The notes below the pieces were generated by a model. That model saw only the letters and a list, made by a program, of their open reading frames with translations, did no database searches and was not told where the DNA came from. Below, one piece after another: positions 5,321 to 6,138 of a DNA stretch of 6,138 nucleotides; the stretch's first letter is position 1, and each line of letters starts with the position of its first letter. Made by a program: the position numbers and the translations under genes. Source of the DNA: Bacteroidales bacterium. Its GTDB lineage: Bacteria; Bacteroidota; Bacteroidia; Bacteroidales; UBA932. The DNA is taken from positions 1-6,138 of the forward strand of contig JAFYZE010000135.1 of assembly GCA_017548805.1 (NCBI GenBank), written 5' to 3'.

Positions 5321-5815
5321 CTACTGCTTGAGCAATAATTCTTTGAGGTAGGGGAACACCATGTAGGCGATATCCCTGATGGGACCGTAGAGCACGGACT
5401 CGTCGAGCACCTTTTCTTCCACGAATTCGAATTTGACGTTGAGGGTCTCGAAAAGGATAATGCCGATCCCGATGAAGAGCCCGGCCTTTAAAAGGGCGAA
5501 TACCAGTCCCAGCAGACGGTCCAGCCATCCGAGCATGACCAACTTCGTTACTCCGGTCAGTACCTTGCCCAGTACGAACAGCACCAGTACGACGGCAATC
5601 ATTATCACAGCGAAACTAATGACGTTCAGAACGGTCTCGGATATCTCGAAATATGGTTGTAACCAGCCACTTACCACGGTCGAGAACTTGAACGCCAGCC
5701 ATGCTCCGAGTATGAGAGAAAACAGCGCAATGACCTGCTCTATGAATCCTTTCATGATACCCGTGATGACGGCGGGAAGGAAGCATATCAGAATAATGAT
5801 GTCGGGCGTGCTCAT
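5321..5815 (-). CDS. cvpA: CvpA family inner-membrane protein
   Basis: This 164-residue protein has four predicted membrane segments, at about residues 5-21, 27-43, 62-84 and 100-122. The CvpA signature LGWLDRLLGLVFALLKAG lies at 95-112, at the start of the fourth segment. The C-terminal tail (about 125-164) is amphipathic and probably outside the bilayer core. The family is linked to colicin V production in E. coli, but its molecular role elsewhere is unclear. The start ATG at 5813-5815 fits the first membrane segment starting at residue 5. The stop lies three bases before tsaB, so the pair is likely translated together. Expression is probably driven by the - strand promoter at 5892-5921. 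Confidence 0.88.
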   Translation of the reverse strand: MSTPDIIILICFLPAVITGIMKGFIEQVIALFSLILGAWLAFKFSTVVSGWLQPYFEISETVLNVISFAVIMIAVVLVLFVLGKVLTGVTKLVMLGWLDRLLGLVFALLKAGLFIGIGIILFETLNVKFEFVEEKVLDESVLYGPIRDIAYMVFPYLKELLLKQ

Positions 5816-5818
5816 TGT

Positions 5819-5850
5819 TTTGTTAAAAACGCATGGATTATGTATATTTG
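5819..5850 (+). promoter_or_regulatory. Promoter for ileS
   Basis: TTTG (5819-5822), a 20-bp spacer and TATATTTG (5843-5850) match the Bacteroidetes -33/-7 consensus well. Transcription would start near 5856-5858, giving a leader of about 53 nt before ileS. The region lies directly upstream of the divergent cvpA start. Confidence 0.7.
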
Positions 5851-5872
5851 CAGACTATAAAACAGACTGCCG

Positions 5873-5887
5873 CCGGACGGGGTCCGG
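5873..5887. promoter_or_regulatory. GC-rich hairpin in the divergent leader region
   Basis: CCGGAC (5873-5878) and GTCCGG (5882-5887) form a perfect 6-bp stem around GGG. It would form in the ileS leader, and its complement may lie at or near the 5' end of the cvpA leader. There is no T run, so it is not a terminator. Confidence 0.5.
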
Positions 5888-5891
5888 GATG

Positions 5892-5921
5892 CAAAATTAG
5901 ACAAAAAATATGACATTCAAA
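5892..5921 (-). promoter_or_regulatory. Candidate promoter for cvpA-tsaB
   Basis: On -, TTTG (5921-5918), an 18-bp spacer and TAATTTTG (5899-5892) fit the TTTG / TAnnTTTG consensus. The start would be near 5885, giving a leader of about 70 nt before cvpA. The -33 element sits inside the first codons of ileS. Confidence 0.5.
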
Positions 5922-6138
5922 GAGTATAAGGGCTTGGATCTGGTCTCGATCGGAAATGACGTTCTGGAGAGATGGAATAAGGCTCATGCGTTCGAGAAAT
6001 CCCTCGAGGTGAGGGAGGGCGCTCCCGAGTTCATTTTCTTCGAGGGACCGCCGTCCGCCAATGGCATGCCGGGCATCCACCATGTGATGGCCCGCTCCAT
6101 CAAGGACGCGATCTGCCGCTACAAGACCCAGGCAGGCT
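5910..6138 (+). CDS. ileS: Isoleucyl-tRNA synthetase, N-terminal part (runs off right edge)
   Basis: The first 76 residues of a class I aminoacyl-tRNA synthetase that charges tRNA-Ile with isoleucine. The recognisable block is FFEGPPSANGMPGIHHVMAR (43-62), followed by SIKDAICRYKTQAG (63-76), a close match to what I remember of Bacteroidetes IleRS. The HIGH signature is written as GIHH (55-58; bases 6072-6083), so the first and third positions of HxGH are exchanged. The start ATG 5910 follows an A-rich stretch (ACAAAAAAT) rather than a Shine-Dalgarno sequence, as is common in this phylum. The editing, KMSKS and anticodon-binding parts lie beyond the window. Confidence 0.93.
   Translation, partial: MTFKEYKGLDLVSIGNDVLERWNKAHAFEKSLEVREGAPEFIFFEGPPSANGMPGIHHVMARSIKDAICRYKTQAG

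Overview
This window looks like chromosomal DNA from a fairly GC-rich member of the Bacteroidales (Bacteroidota). I infer this from gene content (fused-type alpha-glucan phosphorylase tail, DUF4369/TlpA-like lipoprotein, Bacteroidetes-style IleRS and Y1-transposase-like protein), from TAnnTTTG -7 promoter boxes, and from the lack of obvious Shine-Dalgarno sequences. The family or genus cannot be fixed from the sequence alone.

Layout, left to right. (1) On +, the last ~100 codons of an alpha-glucan phosphorylase, interrupted by an in-frame TAG at 148-150. It overlaps by 10 nt ribF (303-1178), the bifunctional riboflavin kinase/FAD synthetase. (2) An intergenic leader (1179-1318) with a -7 box, an 11-bp hairpin and a textbook intrinsic terminator, all upstream of greA. 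(3) A tight + strand operon: greA (1319-1789), a HIT-family nucleotide hydrolase (1794-2198), and a lipoprotein with a thioredoxin-like C-terminus lacking its CxxC (2185-3285). (4) A bidirectional terminator (3326-3357) that runs into an array of CGCGCG cores spaced 23/28/23/28/23 bp. (5) On -, an AT-richer REP-associated (Y1/HUH) transposase-like gene (3490-4410). Upstream of it (4411-4525) lie repeated AAAGATAT motifs. (6) On -, the cvpA-tsaB operon (5815 down to 4526): a CvpA-like membrane protein and the t6A-modification factor TsaB. (7) A compact divergent promoter region (5816-5909), then on + the start of ileS, which runs off the right edge.

Most genes are housekeeping: cofactor synthesis, transcript cleavage, tRNA modification and tRNA charging. 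They are interleaved with one likely mobile-derived gene. The observations most worth checking are: the greA leader, which looks like an attenuator with two competing pairings for one arm; the 51-bp-period CGCGCG array next to the Y1-transposase-like gene; the GIHH version of the IleRS HIGH motif; overlapping divergent promoters that share a hairpin; the in-frame amber codon near the end of the phosphorylase gene; and the redox-dead thioredoxin lipoprotein. I did not see a CRISPR array, tRNA, rRNA or complete IS element.
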